Made by a program: the position numbers and the translations under genes | From: CAWINX01 sp963702055 | Lineage (GTDB): Bacteria > Actinomycetota > Thermoleophilia > Solirubrobacterales > 70-9 | Assembly (NCBI GenBank): GCA_963702055.1 | Contig: OY969702.1 | Location: 62,001-126,000 of the forward strand | Direction of reading: 5' to 3' | DNA: 64,000 bases | Notes under the pieces: model-generated | The model's database searches: none | The model's input: the letters and a program-made list of their open reading frames with translations, nothing else | What the model was told of the DNA's origin: nothing | In this document: positions 56,131-64,000 of the stretch, one piece after another | Position numbering within the stretch: the stretch's first letter is position 1 | Layout: the number at the start of each line of letters is the position of its first letter

Positions 56131-56933
56131 ACCCCGGTGCGGCGCATCTCTCGCAGCGCCAGGGCGCCGAACAGGGCCAGCATGCCCACCAGGGCGGCGA
56201 TCCCCGGCCAGGTCCCCGCCCAGCTGACTCCGCCGACGAAGCCCTGCCGGGCGGCGTCGACGACCTGCGTCACCGGGTTGATCCTGGCCGCGTCGTGCAT
56301 CCAGCCCTGCAGCAGCGCCAGCGGCGCGTAGGCGGTGGTGGTGAAGATCAGCGCCATCATCCCCGCCTGCATCAGCGGCGCCGCCGACTGGCTCTTGTAG
56401 TGCAGCGCCAGCATCGAGCCCCAGCAGGCGGCCACGGCCGCCATTGTGGCGACCATCAGGTAGCTGATGAGGAGGCCGTCGAACCCCGGCCATCCGGCCC
56501 CGAGCAGCAACGCGATGGCGAGAACGAAAGTCGCGGGGATCAGGGCTCTGGCGCTTGCCGAGAGGACAGTGCCGGAGAGCAGGACCCAGCGGGGGGCGGG
56601 GGAGACGAGCAGCCGGTCGAGCCAGCCCTGCTCGATGTCGCGGGCCAGGTTGACCCCGGTCGCCGCCCCGGTGAAGCCCGCGCCCTGGAGCATGCTGACC
56701 GGGACGACGAAGCTCTCGTAGCTGCCGGTGTCAAAGCCGTTGAGGTGGGTGAGTGCCCCGAACACCCCGTTGATCCCAAGGAAGAAGATGGTCGGGGCCA
56801 GCACCCCCGGGATCGCCGCCCCGGGGACCCGGATCAGCTCGTTCTTGGCGCGCGTCATCAGCGCCCCGATCGTCGCCAGGTTCGTCCGCCAGGCGGGGAT
56901 CGGGGCGATCGCTGCTGTCGAGGCGGCTTCCAT
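56127..56933 (-). CDS. ABC-2 type exporter permease, second subunit
   Basis: A 268-residue DrrB-like permease with six predicted membrane helices. It includes GVLAPTIFFLGINGVFGALTHL near the start, the GAATGVNLARDIEQGWLDRLLVSPAPRW motif that links to the ATPase, and a later ATAYAPLALLQGWMH segment. Its ATG shares a base with the stop of the other permease (TGATG). The two permeases and the ATPase should form one exporter of unknown substrate. Confidence 0.9.
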   Translation of the reverse strand: MEAASTAAIAPIPAWRTNLATIGALMTRAKNELIRVPGAAIPGVLAPTIFFLGINGVFGALTHLNGFDTGSYESFVVPVSMLQGAGFTGAATGVNLARDIEQGWLDRLLVSPAPRWVLLSGTVLSASARALIPATFVLAIALLLGAGWPGFDGLLISYLMVATMAAVAACWGSMLALHYKSQSAAPLMQAGMMALIFTTTAYAPLALLQGWMHDAARINPVTQVVDAARQGFVGGVSWAGTWPGIAALVGMLALFGALALREMRRTGV

Positions 56934-57790
56934 CAGCCCACCTTCAGCCGGTGTCGGAGCGCCCGAGCGCTGAGGATCAGGCCCAGCGCCGCGATCCCGC
57001 CGATTGCCAGCAGGGCCTCCAGGGTCTTCGAGAGTGAGACCCCCGAGATGATCGGGTCGCGCACCCCCGAGACGATCAGGCTGAACGGGTTGTAGCGAGC
57101 AATCGTCTGGGCCGGCTCGATCATCAGGTCGACCGGGAAGAAGGCCGAGGAGAGGAAGAGGACGACAAGGACGAGCGGGAAGAGGCCCTGGACGACGCTG
57201 GCGCTGCCCGTGCGCAGGGCGATCGCGGCGCCGATTGCACCGACCGCCAGCGCCGAAGCGGTGATCAGGAGGACGGCAAGCAGCACGCCCGGCACACCGC
57301 CGTCGATGTGGGCGCCGAAGATCAGCGCGATCGCCAGGAACCAGAGCGCCGAGAAGAGTCCCAGCGCGGCGGTCCCGGCGAGCCGCCCGAGCACGATCGC
57401 GAAGCGGGGGATCGGCGCCGAGAAGAGGCGGTCGGTGAAGCCCATCTCGATGTCGACCGCCAGCGCGATCCCGCCGCTGTTCGCGGCCAGCATCATCGCC
57501 TGCATCATCGCCCCGGCGATCATGAACTGGAGGAAGCTCTGAACCGGCGGGAAGCCCGGCAGGTTGATCGCGGCCCCCGCCCCGCCCGTCTGGATCGCCA
57601 GCAGCAGGGTGGGGAAGACGACGATCGGCGCCATCAGCTGCGGGCGGCGGAAGGTCTGGCGGACCGAGCGCATGCCGAGGCCGCGCACCACGCGGAGGTT
57701 GGTCGACAGGGAGCCGGTCGAGAAGTTGGCTACCCCGGCGACTTCCGACCGCGGGAGCGAATGCCTGTCCATATCTGATTCTTCAGGCAT
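56933..57790 (-). CDS. ABC-2 type exporter permease, first subunit
   Basis: A 285-residue DrrB/ABC-2 membrane protein with six predicted helices. LAVDIEMGFTDRLFSAPIPRFA is the cytoplasmic coupling motif, and LVLFLSSAFFPVDLM-like and IARYNPFSLIVSGVRD segments follow, typical of daunorubicin-type exporters. The ATG at 57790 overlaps the ATPase stop by eight bases; ATG 57772 is an alternative. Confidence 0.9.
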   Translation of the reverse strand: MPEESDMDRHSLPRSEVAGVANFSTGSLSTNLRVVRGLGMRSVRQTFRRPQLMAPIVVFPTLLLAIQTGGAGAAINLPGFPPVQSFLQFMIAGAMMQAMMLAANSGGIALAVDIEMGFTDRLFSAPIPRFAIVLGRLAGTAALGLFSALWFLAIALIFGAHIDGGVPGVLLAVLLITASALAVGAIGAAIALRTGSASVVQGLFPLVLVVLFLSSAFFPVDLMIEPAQTIARYNPFSLIVSGVRDPIISGVSLSKTLEALLAIGGIAALGLILSARALRHRLKVG

Positions 57791-58742
57791 TCGCGGGAGC
57801 CGAGGAAGTCGCCGTATCTCTTATGTGGTGACCGGTCTTCTCGACGAACACGTCGTCGAGCGTGGGGTGGACCAGCTCCAGCGCGTCGACCTCGATCCCC
57901 GCCTCGTCGAGGGCTCGCACCACGTGGGGAATCTCCGCGGCCCCCCGCTCGACCTCGACCAGGACCTTGCCGTCGCGGGGCGGGAGGACCTTGCCGATCC
58001 GAGCCAGGATCTCCTCGGCCTCGGCCGTCGAGCCCGCAGCGATCGCCAGCTGGATGTACGGGCTGCCGACCTCGGCCTTCAGCGACTCCGGCGTCCCCTC
58101 GGCGACGATCCTGCCGTTGTCGATGATCCCCACGTTGTCGGCGAGCTGGTCGGCCTCCTCCAGGTACTGGGTGGTGAGGAAGACCGTCGTGCCCTCGTCG
58201 TTCAGCTCCCGCACCTCCTCCCAGATTGTCTTGCGGCTGACCGGGTCGAGGCCGGTGGTCGGCTCGTCGAGGAAGAGGACGCGCGGCTCGTGGACGAGCG
58301 CCGCGGCGAGGTCGAGCCGTCGCTGCATCCCACCCGAGTAGGTGCCGACACGGCGATCCGCCGCGGCGACGAGGTCGACGCGCTCCAGCAGGTCGTCGGC
58401 GCGGCGCTTGCCCTCCTCGGTCGGAAGGCCCTGGAGGGTTGCCTGAAGGCGGATCAGCTCGCGGCCGGTCATCAGCGGGTCGAGCGCCGCCTCCTGCAGC
58501 GCCACTCCGATCGAGCCCCGCACCGCGCGCGCCTCCTTGACCACGTCGTGGCCGGCCACGGTCGCTCGCCCGCCGGTCGGCAGCAGCAAGGTGGTCAGCA
58601 TCCGCACCGTCGTCGTCTTGCCCGCCCCATTGGGACCGAGGAAGCCGTAGATCTTGCCCTCGCCGACCTCGAGGTCGACCCCCTGCACCGCGAGCACGTC
58701 GCCGAATGCCCGCTCCAGTGCCTCTACGACTATCGCGGGCAC
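57783..58742 (-). CDS. ABC exporter ATPase (DrrA-like)
   Basis: The 319-residue ATPase has Walker A GPNGAGKTTT, the signature YSGGMQRRL, Walker B VLFLDEPTTGLDP and the H-loop-adjacent FLTTQYLEEAD. The C-terminal tail after about residue 225 resembles DrrA (HPTLDDVFVEKTG). Such systems export drugs, lipids or glycans; the neighbouring amidase and hydrolase genes do not settle which. It starts two bases after the amidase gene ends. Confidence 0.94.
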   Translation of the reverse strand: MPAIVVEALERAFGDVLAVQGVDLEVGEGKIYGFLGPNGAGKTTTVRMLTTLLLPTGGRATVAGHDVVKEARAVRGSIGVALQEAALDPLMTGRELIRLQATLQGLPTEEGKRRADDLLERVDLVAAADRRVGTYSGGMQRRLDLAAALVHEPRVLFLDEPTTGLDPVSRKTIWEEVRELNDEGTTVFLTTQYLEEADQLADNVGIIDNGRIVAEGTPESLKAEVGSPYIQLAIAAGSTAEAEEILARIGKVLPPRDGKVLVEVERGAAEIPHVVRALDEAGIEVDALELVHPTLDDVFVEKTGHHIRDTATSSAPANA

Positions 58743-58744
58743 GG

Positions 58745-60118
58745 CTATGCCTCGGTCGGCTCGGGCTGGGCCAGCGGCGGCCGTGCCTCTACCCAGCGGC
58801 GGCCGTTGGCGCGCTCCAGCGCTTCGGCAGCGTCGAGCAGCAACTCGTCCCGCCCCCAGGTCGCCTGCAGTTGCAGACCGATCGGCAGCCCGTCGGAGCT
58901 GAGTCCGACCGGCAGGTTGATCGCGGGTATCCCGGTCAGGTTGGCGAGCCCGGCGCCTCTCACGTTGGCCTGGTCGGCGGTGAGCGTGCCGGAGGGAAGC
59001 TCGACCAGGGGCGCTTCGAGCGGCGGCGCGACGGCCGGCACGGTCGGCCAGGCCAGCACGTCGACCTCGTCGAAGAGGTCGGCGAGGCGCCGGCGCATCA
59101 GGGTGCGGATGCGCTCGGCCTGCACGCCCGCGGAGGCCGGCAGCAGCATCCGGTACTTCATGAAGCCGCGGTTGATCGGGCTGATCTCGGGGTGGAGGTT
59201 GTTGAGGCGCTCGGGGGCGACTCCACCGAGGCTGTCGAGGTTGGCGATCAGCACCGTCGCCAGGGACGCCGCCTCGACGTCGGCGAGGGACACCGCCCGC
59301 AGCTCGCCGCCCGTTTCCGCGCGCATCGCTTCGATCGCCGCCTCGCAGGCATCGTGGACTTCCGGCGAGACGTCTTCGGAGACGGTGTCGCGGATCACTC
59401 CTATGCGCAGCCCGGCCCCGTCGCCCGCGGCCAGCTCCTCGCCGAACAGCGCCGAGCCCAGCAGGCGGGCGTCGGCGGCGTCCGCGCAGAGCGGCCCGGA
59501 GACGATCGTGCTCGAGGTGCCGGCCATGTGGTGCCCGTCCATCGCGGAGCGGCCGAAGGTCGGCTTCAACCCGGTCAGGCCGCAGTAGGCGGCGGGAAAG
59601 CGGATCGATCCGATTCCGTCGGCGCCGACGGATCCGGCGACGAGCCCGCCGGCGACGGCCGCCGCGGGGCCGCTGGAGGAGCCGCCGGGACAGCGCTCGG
59701 TGTTCCAGGGATTGCGGGCGGGCCCGTAGACCGACGTGTTGCCGGTGCTGCTCGCTCCCAGCTCATGCATGTTGCCGACCCCGACGATCACCGCACCGGC
59801 GTCGCGCAGGGCGCGGTAGGGGCCGGACTCGCCCGGCGCGGTCGGCCTGAGCATCTCCGCGGCGCCGAAGCGCTGTGCTCGCCAGGGCAGCGGCCACTCG
59901 TCCTTGATCACGACCGGGACGCCGCGAAGCGGTCCGTTCGGCGCCGCCTCGAGCATCTCCCGGGAGCGCTCCGGAAAGGTCTCCACGACGGCGTTGATCG
60001 CCGGGTTGCGCTCCTCGATCCGGGCCAGCGCCGAGTCGAGCAACTCGGCAGGGTCGGCCTCCCCGGCCGCGATCGCCGCGCCCTGCTCGCGCAGGGGAAG
60101 GTCGAGCGGGTTGCTCAC
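58745..60118 (-). CDS. Amidase-signature family hydrolase
   Basis: The 457-residue protein shows the amidase signature triad Ser-cisSer-Lys: lysine in VVIKDEWPL, PGGSSSGPAAAVAGG, and the nucleophile region GADGIGSIRFPAAYCGLTG. It could hydrolyse an amide or act as a GatA/AtzE relative, and the small GatC/AtzG-like gene overlapping its GTG start supports a two-subunit enzyme. GatB is not nearby, so tRNA amidotransfer is less likely. The substrate is unknown. Confidence 0.88.
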   Translation of the reverse strand: MSNPLDLPLREQGAAIAAGEADPAELLDSALARIEERNPAINAVVETFPERSREMLEAAPNGPLRGVPVVIKDEWPLPWRAQRFGAAEMLRPTAPGESGPYRALRDAGAVIVGVGNMHELGASSTGNTSVYGPARNPWNTERCPGGSSSGPAAAVAGGLVAGSVGADGIGSIRFPAAYCGLTGLKPTFGRSAMDGHHMAGTSSTIVSGPLCADAADARLLGSALFGEELAAGDGAGLRIGVIRDTVSEDVSPEVHDACEAAIEAMRAETGGELRAVSLADVEAASLATVLIANLDSLGGVAPERLNNLHPEISPINRGFMKYRMLLPASAGVQAERIRTLMRRRLADLFDEVDVLAWPTVPAVAPPLEAPLVELPSGTLTADQANVRGAGLANLTGIPAINLPVGLSSDGLPIGLQLQATWGRDELLLDAAEALERANGRRWVEARPPLAQPEPTEA

Positions 60119-60318
60119 GCTCGCTCCGGCGCTCGCGAGAGGTCGGGGGCGCGCTCCGGCTCGAGGTCGCCGAGGTCGAGCGAGAGCATCTCCCGGATCG
60201 CCGGCCAGAACATCTGGTGGGCGGCTCCCATCACCGCCAGCTCGATCTCGTCGGCCTCGATTCCGAAGGAAGCGAGACCGGCCGGGATGAACTCTTCTGC
60301 GCGATCGGAGCCTTCCAT
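60115..60318 (-). CDS. GatC/AtzG-like small amidase partner
   Basis: A 67-residue acidic protein that starts the amidase-ABC-GH63 operon and overlaps the amidase by four bases (GTGA). Two helices (AGLASFGIEADEIELAVMGAAHQMF) followed by an extended tail LEPERAPDLSRAP recall the GatC and AtzG chaperone-like subunits that clamp amidases. Identity by sequence is weak, and the assignment leans on position, size and layout. Confidence 0.55.
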   Translation of the reverse strand: MEGSDRAEEFIPAGLASFGIEADEIELAVMGAAHQMFWPAIREMLSLDLGDLEPERAPDLSRAPERA

Positions 60319-60451
60319 CTTGCGTCGGCAACCCTACAGAGGAGGTATGGCCGGGATCGTGCAGCGGGGCGTCGGCGCCGCATCCGGCCGCCATGGAAGG
60401 CAGAATGCCGCCGCAACCGGAGCATCTGCCCGGTGTTCCTAGACGGCCGAC

Positions 60452-61219
60452 GTGTCAAAGGCATCGACAAACCAACTTGGCAGGACCCGCGCGCTGAGCA
60501 CAGCCGCCGCGGCCGCATGCCTCTTCGCGGCCCTGGTCGCGATCGCCTGGCCGGGCGCCGCCGACTCGGCGCCGCTGCGAGTCATCGTGCTCGGCCAGAC
60601 CGCGTCGGCGCCGCGACCCTCCTGTCCGGGCAAGGTCATCAACAACGTCGAGATCACCCCGTGCCGGGTGGAGGGTCACATCACCGGTTTCCAGGCGCTT
60701 GCCGGCGGTGTGCCGAGGCCGTACGAGGCTCCGTTCCGGGGCAAGATCGTCGCCTGGTCGATCACCCTCTCGCGGCCCTCGACCCGCGCCACCTCGACCA
60801 CCACAGACGAGGTCGGCTTCTTCAATGACTTCCTCGGCCAGCCCGCGGAGGCGAGGATCGGCGTGTTGCGCCCGGTCAAGGGCTCGAAGCCGCCCCAGTA
60901 CAAGCTCGTTCGCCAGAGCCCGATCCAGGTGCTCAACCCCTATTTCGGCAGCACCGTCATCTTCACCCTCGATACCCCGCTGGTCGTGCTCCGGGGCCAG
61001 ACGGTTGCGCTGACCGTGCCGACCTGGGCGCCGATGTTCGCCTTCAACGTCGCCGCCAACAACACCTGGCGCGGCAGCCGCTTGGCGAAGCACTGCTCTT
61101 CCAAGAACGACATCCAGAACGGCCGCCCGCAGCAGGTGGTCGGGAAGACCAAGTCCTACGGCTGCTACTACTCCAACGCGCGGTTGCTTTACACGGCGAC
61201 GCTGGTCAAGAAGCCGTAG
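60452..61219 (+). CDS. Secreted protein of unknown function
   Basis: The 255-residue product has a signal peptide (AAAAACLFAALVAIAWPGAADSA) and a mature part predicted to be beta-rich (KIVAWSITLSRPS, TVIFTLDTPLVVLRGQTVALTVPTW). Four cysteines, with CPGK...TPCR near the start and KHC and YGCYYS near the end, could form disulfides. I do not recognise a family. It stands alone, starts with GTG, and is followed at 18 bases by structured element C1. The preceding 130 bases hold divergent promoters and nothing else I can identify. Confidence 0.7.
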   Translation: MSKASTNQLGRTRALSTAAAAACLFAALVAIAWPGAADSAPLRVIVLGQTASAPRPSCPGKVINNVEITPCRVEGHITGFQALAGGVPRPYEAPFRGKIVAWSITLSRPSTRATSTTTDEVGFFNDFLGQPAEARIGVLRPVKGSKPPQYKLVRQSPIQVLNPYFGSTVIFTLDTPLVVLRGQTVALTVPTWAPMFAFNVAANNTWRGSRLAKHCSSKNDIQNGRPQQVVGKTKSYGCYYSNARLLYTATLVKKP

Positions 61220-61237
61220 GGCGCGGGCGGCGTTAGG

Positions 61238-61355
61238 GACGGGGCGTCCGGTACCCCCCCTCACTCGCCTGACTGGCTGAATCGTTTGGAGCCGTCCGAG
61301 GAAGCGCTCTCGGCCAGCGGCGCAAAACGTTCGGAGGGGCACCGGACGCCCCGTC
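61238..61355 (+). other. Structured element C, copy 1 (3' of the secreted-protein gene)
   Basis: A perfect 15-bp outer stem (GACGGGGCGTCCGGT at 61238-61252 with 61341-61355) closes a core of about 88 bases. The core includes CTCACTCGCCTGACTGGCTG, GCCGTCCGAGG and GGCCAGCGGCGCAAAACG. The core recurs, inverted, at 61449-61561 with a different outer stem. No protein-coding gene is evident from 61220 to 61571. Confidence 0.8.
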
Positions 61356-61448
61356 AGCACCGCCGTCCCGTCCCACGAAAGCTCTGGCGACGAGAGGTCG
61401 GCGACCTCCCACCGCGCGCTGGTGTCCTGTGCTTTGAAGCTGAGATAA

Positions 61449-61561
61449 GACGGGGGTCGATGGGGGTCCGAACGTTTTGCGCCGCTGGCCGGGCGCTCGA
61501 CCTCGGACGGCTCAGGCGACCCAGCCAGTCAGGCGAGTGAGGGCCCCCATCGACCCCCGTC
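61449..61561 (-). other. Structured element C, copy 2 (3' of the zinc-ribbon gene)
   Basis: The outer stem is GACGGGGGTCGATGGGGG (61449-61466) with its perfect 18-bp complement (61544-61561), unlike that of copy 1. The enclosed core, read on the minus strand, matches copy 1 over about 76 bases with roughly ten differences. On the minus strand it follows the zinc-ribbon stop by ten bases, so both copies have the same orientation relative to the gene upstream of them. Confidence 0.8.
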
Positions 61562-61571
61562 CCGCCCAGGG

Positions 61572-61835
61572 TTAAAGCGCGGGCTGACGGAGCCCGCAGT
61601 ACGGGCAGTCGCTGACGTCGAGGCCGATCAGCTGGTCGCAGCGGCGGCAGGCGCGCAGGTTGTCCGGGGTGCGGGGGAGCGCCGAGGCGGAGGGAGCGAG
61701 GGGCAGCACCATCGCCACCGGCGCCATCTCCTCGCCGGTCTCCCGATCGACGTAGACCGAGCCCGGCTCGGCGTGGGCGAGGGCCTCGCGGCCGGAGGCC
61801 GGGGCGCGCATCCTGTAGAGCTGCTTTGCGTTCAC
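61572..61835 (-). CDS. Small zinc-ribbon protein
   Basis: The 87-residue protein ends in a rubredoxin-like zinc ribbon, C63-x2-C66 and C77-x2-C80 (CRRCDQLIGLDVSDCPYCG), preceded by a segment with VYVDRETGEEMAPVAMVLPL. No other domain is visible and the function is unknown. It diverges from the glycosyltransferase at 61868 with 32 bases between the starts. Confidence 0.75.
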   Translation of the reverse strand: MNAKQLYRMRAPASGREALAHAEPGSVYVDRETGEEMAPVAMVLPLAPSASALPRTPDNLRACRRCDQLIGLDVSDCPYCGLRQPAL

Positions 61836-61867
61836 GGCGGGGAAGACTAATAGCTTCCGCGGAGCGG

Positions 61868-63205
61868 ATGCGGATTCTCATCTTCCACGGCTACATGCTG
61901 CGCGGCACCGGCAGCAACATCTACAACGCCAACCTGGCCCGCGCCCTGGCCCGGCTCGGCCACGAGGTCCACCTGCTCTGTCAGGACCGCGAGGTAAAGC
62001 TGGAGGGCGTCCGGATTCACAATCCCGACATCGGCGGCCTGCTGCCGGTCTTCGTCAAGGATCCCTACCCGGGCTTCGAGGTCAAAAGCTTCCCGGAGCT
62101 CACCGACGCCGAGCTGGATAACTACGTCGAAGCCAACGTCGCCGCCGTGCGGCACGTGGCAAGAGAGGCGGGTGGGGTGGATGCGGCCCTGGCCAACCAC
62201 CTGATCATCGGCCCGGCGATCCTCGCCCGAGCCGACGTCGGCCCCTTCGCGGCGAAGATCCACGGCTCGGCCCTCGAGTACACGGTCAAATCGCATCCCC
62301 GCTTCATTCCCTATGCGAGGGAGGGCATGGAGGCCGCTTCGGGCGTCCTCGTCGGCTCCCGCCACACCGCCGAGTCCCTGTGGGAGGCGGTGCCGGACGT
62401 CGTGGGCTTGCGAGAGAAGACCAGGCTCGGCCCGCCCGGCGTCGACACCGACGAGTTCAGACCCGGGGGTGAGCGCACCCGGTCGGTCGTCTTCGTCGGG
62501 AAGTTGATCGTGTCGAAGGGGGTGGATCTGCTGCTCGCCGCGTGGCCCATGGTGCGTGCACAGCACCCCGAGGCGCGATTGCGGATCGCGGGGTTCGGCG
62601 CCTACGAGGAGGGACTGCGACGCCTGCTCGCCGCACTGGAGCGTGGCGACCTCGAGGACGCCGGCGAGGTGGCGCGCTTGGGGCGGGGACTTGAGGGCGG
62701 TTCCGCGGAGCCGCTGTCGATCCTCGCCGCCTTCCTTGCCGACCCGCCGCCCGGCTACGCGGAAGCCGCCCGAGCCGTCGCCGGGTCGGTCGAGTTCATC
62801 GGTCGCCTCGAACACGACCAGGTCGCCGAGTTGCTTCCTCATGCGGAAGCCCTGGTGATGCCGAGCACCTTTCCCGAGGCCTTCGGGATGGTCGCCGCGG
62901 AAGCCGCCGCCTGCGGGGCGCTGTCCGTCTCCGCCGGGCACTCGGGCATGTTGGAGGTGTCGCGGCAGCTGGCGGCCGCCCTGCCGGCGGCGAGCGCTCC
63001 GTTGACCACCTTCTCGGTGGAAAAGGGAGCGGTCGAGGCGATTGCGGCTCGTCTCAACGGCTGGCTATCGCTTCCGGAGGAGGAGCGGGCGGCCGCCCGC
63101 GAGGCGCTGGTTGCGACCGCTCGGCGGCTGTGGAGCTGGGAGGGCGTGGCCCGCGGCGTCATCGCCGCGTCGCGGGGCGAGCTTGACCGTCTGCCGCTTG
63201 CATAG
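61868..63205 (+). CDS. GT4-family glycosyltransferase
   Basis: A 445-residue GT-B enzyme. The acceptor domain begins MRILIFHGYMLRGTGSNIYNANLARAL (glycine loop GTGSN) and the donor domain has VVFVGKLIVSKGVDLLLAAW and ALVMPSTFPEAFGMVAAEAAACG, containing the E(x7)E motif of retaining GT4 enzymes. The sugar and acceptor are unknown. GGAG lies three bases before the ATG, a tight spacing. It may share a promoter region with the divergent zinc-ribbon gene. Confidence 0.87.
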   Translation: MRILIFHGYMLRGTGSNIYNANLARALARLGHEVHLLCQDREVKLEGVRIHNPDIGGLLPVFVKDPYPGFEVKSFPELTDAELDNYVEANVAAVRHVAREAGGVDAALANHLIIGPAILARADVGPFAAKIHGSALEYTVKSHPRFIPYAREGMEAASGVLVGSRHTAESLWEAVPDVVGLREKTRLGPPGVDTDEFRPGGERTRSVVFVGKLIVSKGVDLLLAAWPMVRAQHPEARLRIAGFGAYEEGLRRLLAALERGDLEDAGEVARLGRGLEGGSAEPLSILAAFLADPPPGYAEAARAVAGSVEFIGRLEHDQVAELLPHAEALVMPSTFPEAFGMVAAEAAACGALSVSAGHSGMLEVSRQLAAALPAASAPLTTFSVEKGAVEAIAARLNGWLSLPEEERAAAREALVATARRLWSWEGVARGVIAASRGELDRLPLA

Positions 63206-63220
63206 AATGCCGGGCCGCCG

Positions 63221-64000
63221 ATGATGGGTCGCCTCCCGATAGCGAAGATGCTTGCCGCCACCGTTGCGATGACCGCCGCGATCTCAGCGGTGATGGTCTC
63301 GATCAACTGGGACGGCCAGCAGGCCTCCACCGCGGCCCCCAAGATCGACCAGCTGCTCAACGTGATGATCGTCCTCTCGTCCTTCGTCTTCTCGCTGGTG
63401 GTGGTGATGCTCTTCTATGCGCTCTACAAATTCCGCGCGAAGCCCGGCGACGAGTCAGACGGCGAGCCGATCCATGGCAACACCCGGCTCGAGGTCGCCT
63501 GGACGCTGATCCCGACGATCATCGTCCTCTTCGGGGGCGGCTACAGCTGGTCGGTTTTGAACGACATCGAGAAGCCGGCCAAGGACCCGCTGACCGTCGA
63601 CGTCTTCTCCCAGCAATACGCCTGGAGCTTCGGCTACCCGGGCAAGGGCGACGTCTTCTCCCAGGGCGAGCTCCACGTCCCCGTCAACCGCCAGATCTCC
63701 TTCAAGATGCACTCCCAGGACGTCATCCACTCCTTCTGGGTACCCGAGTGGCGGATCAAGAAGGACAACGTGCCGGGGATCACGACGACCGCTGTGATCA
63801 CCCCCGACAAGGTCGGCACCTACCAGCTGATCTGCGCCGAGCTCTGCGGCTTCGGCCACGCGTCGATGCGGGCCAAGGTCGTGGTCGAGCCGCCGGCGGC
63901 CTTCCGCCGCTGGGTCGCGGGGCTGAAGGAGAAGGTTCCCCAGCCGCTCGAGGAATCCGTCACCCAGGACACCGGGGCCAACCCGGTCCCGCTTGGCGCG
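63221..64000 (+). CDS. ctaC: Cytochrome c oxidase subunit II (partial, runs off the window)
   Basis: The first 260 residues of a haem-copper oxidase subunit II: two N-terminal membrane helices (MLAATVAMTAAISAVMVSI and LNVMIVLSSFVFSLVVVML...), WTLIPTIIVLFGG, then the CuA domain with HSFWVPEW and the copper ligands in CAELCGFGHASM. It receives electrons from cytochrome c outside the membrane. There is no lipobox at the N-terminus. ATGs at 63221 and 63224 are both possible; TAGAAT at 63203-63208 may be the -10 site. The C-terminus is beyond 64000. Confidence 0.96.
   Translation, partial: MMGRLPIAKMLAATVAMTAAISAVMVSINWDGQQASTAAPKIDQLLNVMIVLSSFVFSLVVVMLFYALYKFRAKPGDESDGEPIHGNTRLEVAWTLIPTIIVLFGGGYSWSVLNDIEKPAKDPLTVDVFSQQYAWSFGYPGKGDVFSQGELHVPVNRQISFKMHSQDVIHSFWVPEWRIKKDNVPGITTTAVITPDKVGTYQLICAELCGFGHASMRAKVVVEPPAAFRRWVAGLKEKVPQPLEESVTQDTGANPVPLGA

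Noticed and set aside
1..64000. CRISPR arrays, tRNA or rRNA genes, insertion sequences and phage genes
   Set aside because: I saw no regularly spaced repeats, no cloverleaf with a recognisable TTCRA arm, no rRNA stretches and no transposase or phage structural gene; a dedicated tRNA/rRNA scan could still find something missed by eye.

Overview
The window is about 70% G+C with dense, short-gapped operons, many four-base start/stop overlaps and frequent GTG/TTG starts. Gene content (rplM-rpsI-glmM-glmS followed by acpS, nnrDE and alr; guaB3 beside guaA; a CysO/CysM/Mec cysteine route; SufBCDSU with a Rieske protein; haem-copper oxidase subunit II) points to Actinobacteriota. A deep lineage such as Thermoleophilia (Solirubrobacterales) is my inference, not something the sequence proves. 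I see mostly ordinary chromosome with no rRNA, tRNA, CRISPR or recognisable transposase. The two ends of the window cut through sufD and ctaC.

Layout. 1-9.7 kb: Fe-S assembly genes in two minus-strand blocks (iscR-sufC-sufS-sufU and Rieske-sufB-sufD), separated by a tandem-VOC gene and a tail-to-tail pair of a PLD-type nuclease and an Eco57I-type DNA methyltransferase. The two suf blocks share an upstream motif. 9.7-21 kb: htpX, a rhodanese-E1-like protein and CysO, then a giant SARP/AAA/TPR regulator, a mini LPXTG protein, a polyprenyl-phosphate sugar transferase, and cysM-mec. 21-29 kb: hyuA/hyuB, nadB, a coiled-coil protein, a glycosyltransferase, VOC and GNAT genes and a lone Flp-like pilin. 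29-35 kb: rph-rdgB-CDF and a roadblock/tldD/tldE operon, then HU and pyrF. 36-41 kb: LysM protein, D,D-carboxypeptidase, PfkB kinase, guaB3, guaA. 41-43.7 kb: Zur/Fur-like regulator with a ZIP transporter, and an M23 endopeptidase behind a c-di-AMP (ydaO) riboswitch. 43.7-55 kb: L13/S9, glmM, glmS, lipoprotein, acpS, nnrDE, CBS protein, alr, a CCA-adding-like enzyme, infA. 55-60 kb: a six-gene minus-strand operon (GatC/AtzG-like, amidase, ABC exporter, GH63-like hydrolase). 60-64 kb: secreted protein, zinc-ribbon protein, glycosyltransferase, ctaC.

How genes work together. The MoeZ-like activator, CysO, CysM and Mec form a complete protein-thiocarboxylate cysteine pathway. It is split into two loci that carry an identical 16-bp promoter motif, and CysO is encoded with a cysteine after its Gly-Gly. 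GlmM/GlmS, Alr, the carboxypeptidase, LysM and M23 proteins supply and remodel peptidoglycan.

Most notable are the palindromic repeats. One family (18-bp identical arms) occurs between genes and again as an exact 51-bp, 17-codon in-frame segment of hyuB. An 83-bp palindromic family sits in frame in the N-terminal regions of dacA and guaA. A third pair lies 3' of two convergent genes, with a conserved core closed by different but self-complementary outer stems. These look like in-frame mobile palindromes and a candidate structured RNA.
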